Source of the DNA: Phragmites australis
Taxonomy: Eukaryota > Streptophyta > Magnoliopsida > Poales > Poaceae
Length of the DNA: 64,000 nt
Reading direction: 5' to 3'
Assembly (NCBI RefSeq): GCF_958298935.1
Contig: NC_084923.1
Coordinates: 1,738,501 to 1,802,500, forward strand
Shown here: positions 1 to 11,357 of the stretch, one piece after another
Layout of the letters: each line of letters opens with the position of its first letter
Position numbering within the stretch: position 1 is the first letter of the stretch
Made by a program: the position numbers and the translations under genes
The notes under the pieces: generated by a model
Told to the model about the DNA's origin: nothing
Database searches by the model: none
Seen by the model: the letters and a program-made list of their open reading frames with translations, nothing else

Positions 1-422
1 ACACACTGAGAAGGTGAGGAATTCGAGGACATACAGGCCGATGGGGTCGAGTTCTAGGCAAAGGAATATGTCAACCTAAACACCATGTCATAGGCTGGTG
101 CTTCTCCGGACAACGCCTGTAGATAGATGGAAGACCGCTGTCGCTGGAAGTTATCTTAGTGTTTTTTTTAAGAACACCGGGTCCTTTTGTAATGAATATT
201 ATCGTTAGTTATTGGCACTGTTATGTTATCACTTATAAAGTCACTACATATATAGAAATTTGATCCTGACATATATGTGGAATATATATGTTTTATTCTC
301 TTGAAAACCAGATGTGACAAACCCCAAATTAATGTTTTATCCCCAGGGGTTCTATGTTAACCTCCTCAACCATTGACGAACCGGAAACAGTAGCATGTCC
401 TCCTATAGTCGAAATTGGCTGA
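1..422. other. No recognisable gene
   Basis: No convincing reading frame, RNA gene or repeat end is visible. It lies beyond the 3' side of the minus-strand LINE fragment that follows and may be more of the same degraded element. Confidence 0.4.
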
Positions 423-537
423 TCAAACCTGATCCATGTTTTTCACCAAAAGCACTAGGGCCTTTTCGTTCTCCGCCTCCTCTGACTCGAGCTCTTTATC
501 CAGCTCCACATTCAGACGCTTCCTAGCAGAACGATCC

Positions 538-1440
538 CTAACCATGAAAGCATTGGAGTGGATACCTTTCTTTCCTGGGGATGATTGCATCATCCCGTAG
601 GTCTTCACCATGTACATTGGTAGTCCGGATACCCGGATCACCAGTGTATTGTTTTCTACTCCATATGTTTTTGCTTCTTCGATTTAGGTATGTATCCTGA
701 CCCAAAGGTCCCAGTGTTCGAAAACCCAGATTGCTAGATGATGATTTTGGCCTGGTTCCTCTGTTAGGTGGCACAAGCAAGAATTCACCATACTGTAGGT
801 CCTTTGCTTCATGTTCTCCGTCGCCATATTCACCTGTCACACGACCCAGCACGCCACACTTCCCGTAGGCGTAGAAGCGTGGACGTTTTTCATATTTGAC
901 TCGGAACCCCTCTCTCCCTGGAGCAGCCGGTGCACTGCGCCGCCAGGTATCAACACGCAATATACGGATGAGGGGTTTACTGACAGCAACTCTCATACGG
1001 ATACGAAGAAATTACCCCAACCGCAGTTGCCCTCATCTACTTCAACTTTGATAACATTCCCAACTCGATCACCGAGTTGTTCCCCAACACTTTTTTTATC
1101 ATAAATGTGAGGGGAAGATCATATATAGATCCTGATCCAGACTGCCAGACGATTAAATACCATCGCCGAGGGCCTGGCAATTCCATCGTACTCCTCAATA
1201 AGGACTGCATTCCCTCGGAAGATCCAAGGGCCTTCCTCCATCACCTTTGTCCAGTCGCCCTTGCAGTAAAACTGGAGAACGAACAGGTTGTCGCCTAGGG
1301 CTTTGCAAGACTCCAGGCTTACCATCACTAAGTACAGTTCCACTGGAATGTACACATCACAAACCAGTATGCCAAGAAGGCGGTGTCCGGCTCACCTGTT
1401 TCCTTGACGTCGTCGTGGTCTCCTTCGTGTAGCCATTAAA
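538..1440 (-). pseudogene. LINE ORF1-like remnant (DUF4283 plus zinc knuckle), frameshifted
   Basis: Read on the minus strand, 1355-1119 gives a DUF4283-like core with the motifs GDWTKVMEEGPWIFRG and VWIRIY. After a frame change, about 1110-985 continues as a short linker, and a further frame change leads to VKYEKRPRFYAYGKCG and EYGDGEHEAKDLQYGE at about 905-790. This order of DUF4283 domain followed by a CCHC knuckle is typical of the first ORF of plant L1-type LINEs and related grass proteins. The knuckle is damaged: positions expected to be Cys or His read Tyr and Arg. With at least two frame changes and lost zinc ligands, this is a dead copy. Family assignment rests on remembered consensus motifs. 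Confidence 0.75.
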
Positions 1441-2620
1441 GCTGATTCTGCCAAAACAAGGAGAAAGACAACCATCTTCTCGGCGTTCAAGAACGGGTCC
1501 CGCCAACTTGGCCTTCGGCGACGCACAGCGGCTGGGTCGCTGGGAGGCTCTCGTGTGAACGAATACGATCAGATAGGGGTACACTGGGCGCACAATCGGA
1601 ACCACCGGACGCCTCCGGTTGGGGGAACCAGAGGGGAGCACGCAGCGAACGACCGGAACGCAGCGGTGCTCGACGGGACAACGACCGGGGGATGGTCGGT
1701 AAACGAAATATCGACCACCCCTTAGTTCTCTCATGCCAGTTCGATCGGATTTGTGCGGCCAGGATTGGCATGGGTAACTAAAAAAGGGGTACCCTCCTCT
1801 TCGTCGCTCATCTAGTGATACGTCGTCCGTTCAACGATTCATTGTGCTCCGACGGGCCGCGGCACTGGAGGACGGGAGGCGCGCGGACGCAGGGCCTTGT
1901 TGGTGGGATCCGTTCTTTCTAGCTAATCAGCCCAAGGAGGCAGTGGTCGTAGCGATAAGCATCTCCCCCGACGGCAGAGCAGAGCTTCGGAAGCAGCGTG
2001 GGACAATCCATGCGGCTATTGGACAAACCGAGTGACCTGACCGCTGTCTGCTGGAAGAGAGCACGCTTATCTAAGGATCATGTTGGCTTCTTTTTCGCAA
2101 GGAGCTTATAGGAGATACTGTGAGGCTGAATAGAGATGAAGAATAATGAAATTTAAGAAATAAGGTAGCTGTTAAAGATAAAAAAAAATAGATGATATTA
2201 TAAAAACTGTTAGTAGATACTGTAATAGTGTTGTATAAGACGAATTTTTAGAGTATTTGTTGAAAATGATCTTACAAAATCATGACAGAGATGATCATGT
2301 GATGTTGAGCTGGTCATTGATTTGGTTGACAAAAGAGGTCGAGTTCGATCAGATGTCACATGCATTTGTGTTATGTGTGTCGCGTACGTGTTCGTACTTC
2401 GTACAAAGCAATGTCGTCGTCTCTCCCTACTTGCAGGACTCGCTACGTCGTGGCGTCCCGACGCCTCCTCCTCCGCCTCGCCTTCAGCCGCCGCGTCACG
2501 CCCAACTCCATCCGCTGTCGCGCCCAAATCCGGCGGCCGCCGTCACGCCCGACTCGGGTCTCAGCTCCTGGCCTTCCTCTTCCTCTTCGTTCTCCAAAGT
2601 TTTCAGAAGGTGACTTGAAT
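1441..2620. other. Intergenic, no supported gene
   Basis: The part from 1441 to 2040 is GC-rich and has only short overlapping frames on both strands. From 2100 to 2300 it turns AT-rich and resembles a decayed MITE, but paired ends were not found. From 2440 to 2600 it is GC-rich with no conserved motif. Confidence 0.4.
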
Positions 2621-2624
2621 TTTT

Positions 2625-2895
2625 GTGCATCAGAAGCTTTTCAACTCACAAGTTTTTTTCCTCAGTCGAAAGGTTTTCGGCTTGAATTGAAAGCTATTTG
2701 TGTCGAATCGAAAGTTTATTTTTTTTGCAGTGAACCGAAAGCTTTTCCCCCAAAGTCAAAAGTTCTCCCCCCAAGTCAAAAGTTTCTTCCTTTGAATCCA
2801 AAGCTTTTTGTTGCCTGCACTGGAAGTTTCTGCCCTTGAATCAAACTTTTTTGCCACAAATCGAAAGTTCTTGTTAACGAATCCAAAGCTCACAA
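2625..2895. repeat. Degenerate short tandem repeat array (about 25-35 bp unit)
   Basis: A core reading roughly GAATCGAAAGCTTTTT recurs about nine times with variation (tcgaaaggtttt, attgaaagcta, aatcgaaagttta, aaccgaaagctttt, agtcaaaagttc, aatccaaagcttttt, aatcgaaagttc, aatccaaagctc). Spacing is irregular, so this is an old, diverged minisatellite-like tract. No coding capacity is evident. Confidence 0.6.
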
Positions 2896-3565
2896 ATGTG
2901 AGAGGGGACCAGAACGGAGGCTATAATTGTGATGTTGAACTAAATACACGTCTAAAAATATATGATGCGCCTAGCGTGTAACGATAAGTTGTGACAAACA
3001 ATCAAACATTGTCTTAAACTCGAAGGCCAAGCGCTAACTAGTGCGTCCTAATATAGTTTGCTCGACTCTGAAAAAATGGTTTGCTCAAAAAAAAGTTCAA
3101 ATGTGGTTTAATGGATTTCACACTCAATTTTGAAAACAAACTAAAATGTACCAAATTTAAACATGTTGAAACGGCACAAGACAACTCAAAGACTCCATTT
3201 GGAACGTATGAGTTTACATGAATCCGTACAATTCCCCACAACAATCTGACAAAATTCCCGTTCCGAATGAGGACTAATGTTTTTTCGTGACCTGCAAGAT
3301 TTATCACAGTGGGCTCGGTATGCCAAATGGGAAGTTGACAACTTGATAACATAATCTGGTTTTAGCGATACCAAATCTGCAACTATTATTTTTCAGGGAG
3401 GAATATGCAGCTAATTGTTCAGCTGCTTCTTCCAATCAAGGAATTAAGACGTCTGTACCTTTTGGACACATCCTGATATTATGCATCAGTTCATCAGAAG
3501 CTAATTGACCTCTACCACACGCTGCATAAAATACCCAAATGCGTCCATGTCCATACGGCGCGCGG
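2896..3565. other. Intergenic, nothing recognised
   Basis: Mixed-composition sequence with no conserved reading frame and no clear repeat ends. Confidence 0.4.
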
Positions 3566-3573
3566 CAGAGACC

Positions 3574-3940
3574 AAGAAAAAAATTTATCGATAATTTTTT
3601 TAATCGTAGGTTAGCGATAAATAGGATTATCGGATTTATCGAAATACTATCGGCGATAGATAAAAATTTTCGGACAAAACTTAAAAAAAGGGGCTCAATT
3701 TATTTAAAAAACTACATAGATTGCATCAAATCATTTGACTAAAAAATAACACATAAATAAATTAGGGTTAGAGGGGTGGTCTGGCGACCTGCGGGCCGAC
3801 GTTTGTTGAATCCAGAAATAAAAAGACATCAAATTCAAAAATTATCAAAATTTTTGATCGATAAGTAAATTTACTGACTCTGCCGATAAACAAGATTATT
3901 AGGTTTATCGATTTTTTTTCGACGATAAATTTTTCACAGT
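3574..3940. mobile_element. hAT-type MITE, 367 bp, with perfect 8-bp target duplication
   Basis: The element is flanked by CAGAGACC at 3566-3573 and again at 3941-3948, an exact 8-bp direct repeat of the size hAT transposases make. Its ends are inverted: the left reads AAGAAAAAAATTTATCG and the reverse complement of the right reads ACTGTGAAAAATTTATCG. The interior is AT-rich with many ATCGATAA-like motifs and no ORF, so it is non-autonomous. The terminal bases are not fully symmetrical, so one end may have lost a base or two. Confidence 0.75.
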
Positions 3941-3948
3941 CAGAGACC

Positions 3949-4581
3949 AAATACTCCACATCAGCGTGTAGGCGCCGACACACATGGCGATTGGCGACGA
4001 TGAAATCGCGACGTCAGAAGAGAACAACGAAAATGTTGCTTGAGATCGACGGCAAACATACCGCGATTCGATGTTTCACCGAGCGAGCTATGACTACGAG
4101 GCTTCGTGCTCCTCCGCCGACGCAGTATCCATCACCTCCTGCTGCTACTCGCCACGATCGACGACAAAAGAAGATAAGTTGGTAGAGTCGTCTCGTCTCT
4201 GTCGCACTTTTGCTTCCTACCGACGAGCAGCCTCGCGAAGATCACGGCCGGCCGGGCTTCCCTGCCCTTCCCTCTGTTTCCTCTACCATCTCCAAATTAA
4301 CAAACTAAAATGTTCTCTTGCCGATGTTGCCTTCTCCTTCCGCGCACCACGCATGGTGTGGTCGATCGAAGTAGTAGTGCAGCACGCAGCTAACACAGTA
4401 GCACCATGCAAAATTCACGGAGGTTTTAGTGTTACGTAAGATATGTACAGAACGCAAGAAACTCGCGAGAATGAAGCACAGATTTCAGGTCACGGCACAG
4501 AAAACCACGCGTGCAAGGCATATGATTGTACGTCTGTACATTTCGGACAGCAACAATTCACGAGGGCGGATCTTAATTGTC
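3949..4581. other. 3' flank of the OVATE gene, no separate gene
   Basis: Plus-strand short frames here have no recognisable domain. The region probably contains the 3' UTR and terminator of the minus-strand OVATE gene, but no polyadenylation signal stands out. Confidence 0.4.
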
Positions 4582-5352
4582 TCACGGGACTGTAGCTAAC
4601 GTGTCAGCGCGAGCGTGCGGACGTTTGCTGGCCCTACTTCTGTACGAGATTCCTGTGGCCGGGAGAGGTGGCGGTGCAGGGCCGTGGCCGCCGCCGGCGA
4701 AGAGCTCCTCCCAGACGTCGGCGAAGGCGCGGAGGATGAGGTGGTGGTGGCGCGCCGAGTTGAGCGAGAGGAACCGCTGCAGCAGCTCCCGCAGCTCCGC
4801 GCCGCCGGTGATCCCGTTCTCCACGATCATCTGCACCATCGACTGCCGGAAGTCGCCCAGAGGATCGGCCGACTCCGTCACCACCGCCACGCTCTCGGAC
4901 TCCAGTCGCCCGACGCCGCCGCCGCCTCCCAGATCGCTTGCGCTCCGCCTGTGCCACGGCCGTCTTGGCGCGTTGCCACCGTGAGCGCCGACGTCGTCCC
5001 CGCGTTCCCGGACGCCCAACTCGCGGACGCCGCGCTCCAGCTCACGTAACTGCCGCAGGAGCGCGTCCACGCTGGGCGTGCCCTCTGCGCTCGCGTCCGC
5101 GTCGTCGGCGTCCACATCGCGGTAGCCCGACACGACCGTCGTCTTCGCAGCTGACACTGGCTTCACCGCAGACGCCGTTGTTGCGGTCTTCATCGGTGTC
5201 GTCGTGACAGCGGAAATGTTGGCGGCGGCGGCGCGGGAGATGGTGGAGACAGACTTGGAGCCACCGCAGCCGCACATGAAGCCGCGCGCGGCCTTCTTCT
5301 TCTTCTTGGCGAGTAGGCCCCCGGCCGCACCGCGCCGTGTCGTCGCTTTCAT
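4582..5352 (-). CDS. OFP: OVATE family protein (transcriptional repressor)
   Basis: A single-exon gene encoding 256 residues from the ATG at 5352. An in-frame ATG 13 codons upstream (5391) exists, but the methionine before KATTRRGAAGG starts a better basic N-terminus. Residues about 14-24 are Lys/Arg-rich, a possible nuclear signal, followed by a CGCGGSKSVS motif near residues 27-36 seen in several plant OFPs. The OVATE domain occupies residues about 154-218, with the signature stretches DPLGDFRQSMVQMI and RHHHLILRAFADVWEELF. Known members repress transcription, bind TALE homeodomain proteins and affect organ shape and secondary walls; that role is inferred here. Lack of introns and very high GC are usual for grass OFPs. 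The last 38 residues are a Pro- and Arg-rich tail of unknown function. The exact orthologue cannot be named. Confidence 0.93.
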   Translation of the reverse strand: MKATTRRGAAGGLLAKKKKKAARGFMCGCGGSKSVSTISRAAAANISAVTTTPMKTATTASAVKPVSAAKTTVVSGYRDVDADDADASAEGTPSVDALLRQLRELERGVRELGVRERGDDVGAHGGNAPRRPWHRRSASDLGGGGGVGRLESESVAVVTESADPLGDFRQSMVQMIVENGITGGAELRELLQRFLSLNSARHHHLILRAFADVWEELFAGGGHGPAPPPLPATGISYRSRASKRPHARADTLATVP

Positions 5353-7636
5353 GCTCTGCCTTCGGTGCAGAACAAATGTGTGTATGCGCATGACTAGCTC
5401 AGCTAGTGGGGAGCTACAAGCTTAAGAAGAGCCAGGTGAAATGGAGCACTATCGCTTCTGCGGTGCGGCGGGATCTACTTTAACATTAATAATTCCAAGC
5501 GATTTGATTTGATCAACTGAAAGTTAGTATCCGGCTAGTGGTTGCTAGGCAATCAACATCAGTTTTTGTTCGATTACCAGCGGTAACAATTGGCGCAAAC
5601 CAGTGATCGGCTCCTGGTGAAATGAAGGGCATGGAGTTACCTGATCTGTTTCATGTGGGCTAGTGGTAAATTGGAACACGAAAATTCTACTAGCTTATGT
5701 GAACCTATGACTTATCGTGATCATTTATTTGTATTTGAGATTTGCATCGGAGGGATAGATGATAAAAAAAAAAAAGGTAAGTGAAAGAATTAACATATGT
5801 ATGTGTATTAAATGCGAGGGATGGATGGCCGAGTTAGATTGTGCGTGCCTAAGGATACGTGCTTTTGCATTTCTCGTAAATTGGAGTGTGTTGTACACTA
5901 ACCATGCATGTTCTTTCCAAATAATGTCTTGAGAGTTGAGATACTGTCTGTTTGTTTGCACCTGCAAGCCAAGTTAACACGAAACGCGACCAAGGTACGT
6001 AAGAACCGCTAGTGTATCTCCCAGACTCCGTTCTGTGCTACTTCCAGCGAATACAACAGAGTAAAAGACAGGAGACATCAGAAAAGGGTCCAACAAACGT
6101 CAAAACGATTTGACAGGAGATTTGGATTGGCCTAACCGATTTTTTGTTACATTTTGTGGGATGCATCTAAGCTTAGATGAGAATCATGATTCATGAGATG
6201 CATGCTTTTGAAGAAACACTGTGCTGGACCTAGACGCTTGTCTGTTTCGTGTCCCATGCGTCTGCTGATACTTTTTTGGTCACTATGGGCAAAGAGCAAA
6301 GTGCCGCCTGCCGCTCATCATGCGCTCAACAGAAGGTCACCAAACCTGGCATTGCATTACGCTTGCAATCTAATCAGATGCAAGCACGTGAGCGAGTGAG
6401 TAGGCCTAACGACAGATTATAAACTCCTGTATTAGATAGCTTGAAGCATAGGAGCCTCATTGTTACATGGCAAAATCTTCTATTATATTATTATTTGAAT
6501 GGAAAAAATCCACCGTATTCTCACTTAAGATCATGAAATGACCATGTTAATCGAAAAAAAAAAAGTATCTAGATCACCTATTATTATAAACATCTAACGG
6601 TTTAGATTAAACCAAAGAGCTCATATAAAATATGATTAATAAAAAACTAAATTCGAAATTAAAAATTATGAAAATTTAGGAGTTCGATTTCCATACGGTT
6701 TGAGAAACAAAATATCTAAAAAAGGGTCTAAATAAAATAAAACAAATAATAATTGAAATTGTGGTTATAATAGAAAAGAATTATCTATATCAAATATAGT
6801 CTTAGAAAAAAAATCAAATTATCATAAAAATCAAATAACTCAATAAAGAGTCAATTTAATTTATAATTAATTAAAAATTATCGTGGTAAAATATTATAAC
6901 GAGACTAGACACGTTATTAATATGAAACATCTTACATCTTACTAGTGAGAGATAATCCAAAACATAGGCTTCACTGGGACACGATGAAGAATGTGTCTGT
7001 GAGTCGTCCGATCCGTATCCCGCGGCCGCTATTAAGCAGGAGACACCCCATACCACTACACGAACGCGCTGTGCGCGAAGTAGCGAGCTGTGTCGCGCTG
7101 CTTTGCCGGCCTCGCCGCCGCCCTCCAGCGAGCTCTCGATTCTTCCACGCGCTGGTCTTCGTTCGATCCGGCCGGAAAGTCTGCATAATTTCGCGCCGCG
7201 TTTGTTGCAGCACTGTTAGAGCTCAAGCTGTACTCGGAGGCTGAGATGGAGTTTGTGCGGGGCATGACCATCACAGCTGCCGATGATCCCCTCTTGCACA
7301 ATGCTGCCGCGGATGGCCTGAATAAAAACAGGGAAGATCGGATCAGGATCGCCGGGGAGAAGCTCAGGACTGGCGGGGAGGAGCTCCGATGTCAGTTTCA
7401 TAAAATTAATGCCAGCAAGGAAGATGATCAGGGGTTGATTCCGCGTTCGCTGGAGCGGCGGAGGTCGCCAACAGATTCCCATTTTCAGCGTGTTCCCAGT
7501 TCCTCCCGGTAACATGGTAGTCGAGCTGGTACGGACCCTGAGTCAATGCAGTAAGGAGAAGAGGCAGATTTTAGGGCGGGCAGTCAGGAGTACGGATTAA
7601 AATTTCGACAAATTTTCACAGATTTCGGAAATTTTA
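5353..7636. other. Upstream region of the OVATE gene and AT-rich intergenic DNA
   Basis: The first few hundred bases should hold the OVATE promoter on the minus strand; no clear TATA box is visible. The stretch 6470-6950 is very AT-rich. From 7000 to 7520 a GC-rich island carries an 88-residue plus-strand frame (7246-7512) with a charged RIRIAGEKLRTGGEELR segment, but no family is recognised and no start context or introns support it. Confidence 0.4.
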
Positions 7637-8085
7637 GAGGAAACGAAATATCTAATTTTGAATTTTTCTTTCACTAAATCGAAGAGCGAAGGACGAATTT
7701 CGGACTTTTTGCAGATGAACGAGTTGTAAAATAAAAGTGAAATCGTTGCAAGAGCACAAGAGCGGTGGCTAAAACCTTTCCCAGCGAAGGACGAATCTCT
7801 GGTAATTGCAATATACCATGTGAAGCTCCTGCTCTGCTCGGCGACTATGAAGCTGCGAAGAGGAAACAAAATATCTAATTTTGAAATTTTCTTTCACTAA
7901 ATTAAAGAGCGGAGGATGAATTTTGGTCTTTTTTGCCGATGAAAAAAAAATTATAAAATAAAAGTGAAATCGTTGCAAGAGCACAAGAGCGGTGGATAAA
8001 ACCTTTCCCAGCTCTCTAGTAACTGCAATCTACCATGCGAAGCTCCTGGTCGTGCTCGGCGAGTATGAAGCTGCGAAGAGAGAGT
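7637..8085. repeat. Tandem duplication, two copies of about 223 bp
   Basis: Copy 1 begins at 7637 and copy 2 at 7860, each starting GAGGAAAC(G/A)AAATATCTAA. Both run through AAGTGAAATCGTTGCAAGAGC and the phrase AAAACCTTTCCCAGC to a common ending GAAGCTGCGAAGAG. The copies differ by scattered substitutions and short indels, so the duplication is not recent. No protein is conserved across both copies. Confidence 0.8.
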
Positions 8086-8525
8086 GCAACCGGGCACTTC
8101 GCATCGAGGAGCACTTTTTTTTTTTGACTTTTTTGTTTTCTATTTTGTTTTTTTAACACTGGGCCTCTTTTCTGAGCCTTCGTTGAAGGCTCCCTGCACC
8201 CTTGAGATTTGACACCGGGCTAAAGCCCTATCGCAAGGTCCATGACATTCCTCCAGGTCCATGATGAAACCAATGGGCTTCTCAACATAGTGGCCGCTCA
8301 ACGACAATGGACCCTGATGACAAAAGATGACCAAGAAAACTTGCTATCTGTGAAGGTTGAAACATTGATGAACCACTACAGAAGTAGAAACCAGTCAGCA
8401 GCACGTACCATCTTTGATTCAGTGTTTCAGTTTAAGAGACACAGCTCGTGGAGTTTATGGATTTGCCCTTTCCTGCTTTCCTGACTCCGATTGTAATCGT
8501 TGTTGGAGCCCAAAGGCCCAAGATC
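8086..8525. other. No recognised gene
   Basis: A poly-T/poly-A patch at about 8108-8155 is followed by an 80-residue plus-strand frame (8242-8484) without a recognisable domain. It may belong to the retroelement fragment immediately downstream. Confidence 0.35.
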
Positions 8526-8850
8526 TCGTAAGGGTGATGATCGATAGCGGAAGCTTCACTTATCTTCTTTTTTACATGTTTTTGATCAGCTCCGTATCCT
8601 ACAAGACTGGCTCACTCCGGCCCGAAGGAACCTTCAAGGGTTTAATAGGCGCCCCTAGATGTCATGGGCCAGATAGAATTTCCAGTCACCTTCGGTGGAG
8701 TCCTCACTTCGTAGACAGAGACAATCACATTTGACGTGGTGAATATGCCCTATGCGTACAATGTCATCCTAGACCGGGAGACTCTGAACAAGTTCAGTAC
8801 AATTTTCCATCCAACTACCTCTACATGAAGATACAGGTCATCTGGGGCTG
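8526..8850 (+). pseudogene. Ty3/gypsy gag-pol protease fragment
   Basis: Translation of 8530-8850 across frame changes resembles the retropepsin-like region of grass gypsy polyproteins. It starts with VMIDSGSFTYLLFY, which matches the usual V(L/V)(I/V)D(N/S)GSSADILFY active-site block. It continues with the phrases PVTFGGV-like and TFDVVNMPYAYNVILDRETLNKFS, close to the common TFDVVDMPYAYNAILGRPTLNKF. The catalytic DSG is retained but the frame is broken near 8700-8735, and flanking gag and reverse transcriptase were not found. It is therefore a dead fragment. The assignment uses remembered consensus, not a search. Confidence 0.75.
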
Positions 8851-9736
8851 ATCTTCGTCCACAAAGATTAAGATCTGACTAGTCACATCAAATACGAGCA
8901 TCCTTCCCGACTCAACAATGGCCATATCCACAATGTAGTCAAGGAGCCTCTCAAAGCACCCCCCCCCCACATACCTCAAGCACCCATGGCGCCATGAGGC
9001 TGTGACATACCTCTACATGAAGAAATATAAATCTATTGGTATATATTTTATACAATAAATATGTAATTCGATAAAAAAAAACTTAAAGTTTGATTTTATT
9101 GAATCCTAATACGTCCTATATTTTAAAATAGAGGGAGTATAAGATAGTCAGGATTGTGTCAGCGGCGGCGTTCTCCCCTGATAATCCAATATTAGTATAC
9201 CGTGGAATCATAAGATGTTAAATTGCACCTCTTCCGTTCAACCACGCAAAGGAGCCCACATATTCTTTAGGATCATAGAGTGATATTTGTTGGTGCTTAT
9301 GCATTTTTAAACATGTAACTACTACATGGGGCGCGCTCCAAAGTCTGGGCATTCTTCTCCTGTGTTTGAGCACATTTCGATGAGCCGAAAACGATTAATG
9401 TGGAATGTGGTGCTAAGATGTGTGTAGAGTCCATGGGTCTTTCTTCTCACCAAAACTAGCGTCACCATCTCTGCAAGTGAGTGAGCCGTTCCTTTCGATT
9501 CGAATCACTCCGTCAGGTTCCCATCTCGCACATCTGCCTGTCTCCTCCTCACATTCCCCTTATGCTTAATTCAAGCAGTTGGAAAGCGACGTATCCAACA
9601 AGAATTAGAAGTGCACCAATTGGATTAGAATCCTAGACTACAGAGATGAGAGGTCGTCTCTCTAAAGCAACTGGCGTCGTGGATTGGTTTGCAGTCATCT
9701 CTTTCAGATTCGAGGTGCAGACTTACGTGTAATGGT
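8851..9736. other. Intergenic with a probable truncated Stowaway MITE
   Basis: The segment ending at about 9139 with TATTTTAAAATAGAGGGAGTA looks like one end of a Stowaway (Tc1/mariner) MITE, whose ends usually read CTCCCTCCGT or the complement. The partner end was not found between 8990 and 9060, so it is partial. The rest shows no gene. Confidence 0.45.
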
Positions 9737-9964
9737 CAGGGTTTATAAATCCGTTTCACATCCGAAAGCCACCCCTCAGTGATTTCTTCGAAATTTACGG
9801 TAACCGCATAATAATTCAGTAGAATTCAGCAGAAACCGATCAAATTTTATTAATTTTTTAATTTGAACTTAACTGAAAAGCAATCGATTTCTGAATACAA
9901 AACGCAGCGAATTAGTCGATAACCACGAATATCGAGTGGTTACCGACACATTTTTGAACCCTTA
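9737..9964. mobile_element. hAT-like MITE, about 228 bp
   Basis: The left end reads CAGGGTTTATAAAT and the reverse complement of the right end reads AAGGGTTCAAAAAT, a matching terminal inverted repeat of hAT style. The 8-bp flanks GTAATGGT and ATAGTGGC agree at 5 of 8 positions, and all three differences are transitions, so they may be a decayed target duplication. Interior motifs such as GGTAACCG and GATAACC resemble those in the larger hAT-like element at 40858. No ORF. Confidence 0.55.
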
Positions 9965-10440
9965 TAGTGGCTCTCTTTCAGTAATCACGTTTAGATAAAG
10001 TTGTCTATTCCAACATCACAAATGAAAAGGCTGATGGTTTTGGACAAAGAAAAGGTTAGTGAGGTGAGGAGTGGCTGTCGACACCAACCATAGCTCGGGT
10101 AGCTAGCTAAAGCCTAATTAGAATTTAGAGGTCCGGAGCCTGGAGGAGACCTATAGTTTTAGGTTCTATATATGGGGCCAAAATCTTCTCATTTAATTTC
10201 TGGCATCATTTCTCCGGTCCAATCCGTTCTTTTGACGAGGATTGCTCGACAGGCCAGGATACTTGATACACATCAACGCACTAATGCAATCACGCTTTAT
10301 TGGATGTTGCTCACTGTCCTTTATTCTTGCTTTGCTAATATTTAGATGCATAAAATCACATGAGATTTCAAGTGAGTTCAAATTCTACCGGTGATGAGAG
10401 GTTAAGGTTGGGGCTTCCGCTGGTGAGCTTTTTTATGTGA
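9965..10440. other. Intergenic, nothing recognised
   Basis: No gene or clear repeat structure. Confidence 0.4.
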
Positions 10441-10447
10441 ATATGAC

Positions 10448-10725
10448 CCTATTTGGTTAGGTTTTTTCCGATTTCTGTTTCTTAGAAGTCAGAAGCTCAA
10501 CCAAATAGTTTGATGAGAAGTTGGTTTTTGAAAAGCTGATTTATGATAAAATGAACTAAAAACTAAGAAGTCGGTGGAAAATAGCTTTTCTGATTTTTAA
10601 TGTGTTAAAAAGCTAAAAAAATTATTAAAAAACCAATAACAAAAAAATATCAACCGTCAGTCAAAAATCAACTTTTCAACTAAAAACCAAAAATCTCGAT
10701 CCAAACAAACACAACCTATATACCA
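10448..10725. mobile_element. Probable AT-rich fold-back MITE
   Basis: The left part reads CTATTTGGTTAGGTTTTTT and continues AGAAGCTCAACCAAATAG; the right part ends ATCCAAACAAACACAACC, giving approximate inverted ends. The interior has repeated AAGTTGGTTTTT and AAGCTGATTT blocks with complementary AAAATCAACTTTT near 10660. This is the usual look of grass MITEs that begin with a GTTTGG/CCAAAC end. The exact boundaries and target duplication were not resolved. Confidence 0.5.
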
Positions 10726-10739
10726 TGTAGCTTTAGAGA

Positions 10740-11301
10740 GATCTGGGAACAGCAAGCTGCTGCAGCAGTGGAGGAGATGGGCAGGGGCAAAGTGACGGGG
10801 CGACGGGGCGCCACCGACCTCGGGGCAGGTGACGGACAGCCGGTACTCCAATGTTTGGACGCGGAGCTCTAAAACGAAGCCGTTCGCACGGCGGGGTGGC
10901 GGGCGAGACAAAGTGACACCGGACGGCTCATCCTACTTGAAAAGCGTGCAGAGAGAACAATAGCACGCAAAAGATTTTTGGCTGCTATTTCCTATGCGTA
11001 TCTTGAACCAGGAATGTAAAACAGTACGTGCGCTACAATGCTTATACAGCACTTGAGCACTACTACTACTAGTAGTAGCTTCTTCAAGCGACAGAGGAAA
11101 GTGCTCGTGTATGTGCACTTATCAACCCTACGACAGCGGCAACAGTGGTGCGCGTTTCTCCACTCTCCACGCCTTGGAACTTCCCCGGCAGCGGTAGGGG
11201 TGATTCGCAACAGTGGGGTCTATACCCAGGGCTGGCTACGAGGGGTCGAGTGGAGCGACCACCCTAAACCCTAAAATTGAGATGTTATTTTTATATATCT
11301 G
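10740..11301. other. Intergenic with a short telomere-like box
   Basis: At 11262-11275 the plus strand reads ACCCTAAACCCTAAA, two copies of the plant telomere repeat. Such telo-boxes also occur as promoter elements, so this need not be an interstitial telomere. No gene was recognised. Confidence 0.45.

Positions 11302-11355
<54 letters not shown>
11302..11355. repeat. (TA)n microsatellite
   Basis: An almost uninterrupted run of TA dinucleotides lies between GTATATAA and TATCTAAC. It is likely to vary in length. Confidence 0.95.

Positions 11356-11357
<2 letters not shown>

Noticed and set aside
11262..11275. Interstitial telomere
   Set aside because: Only two ACCCTAA-type units are present, too few to tell from a telo-box promoter element.
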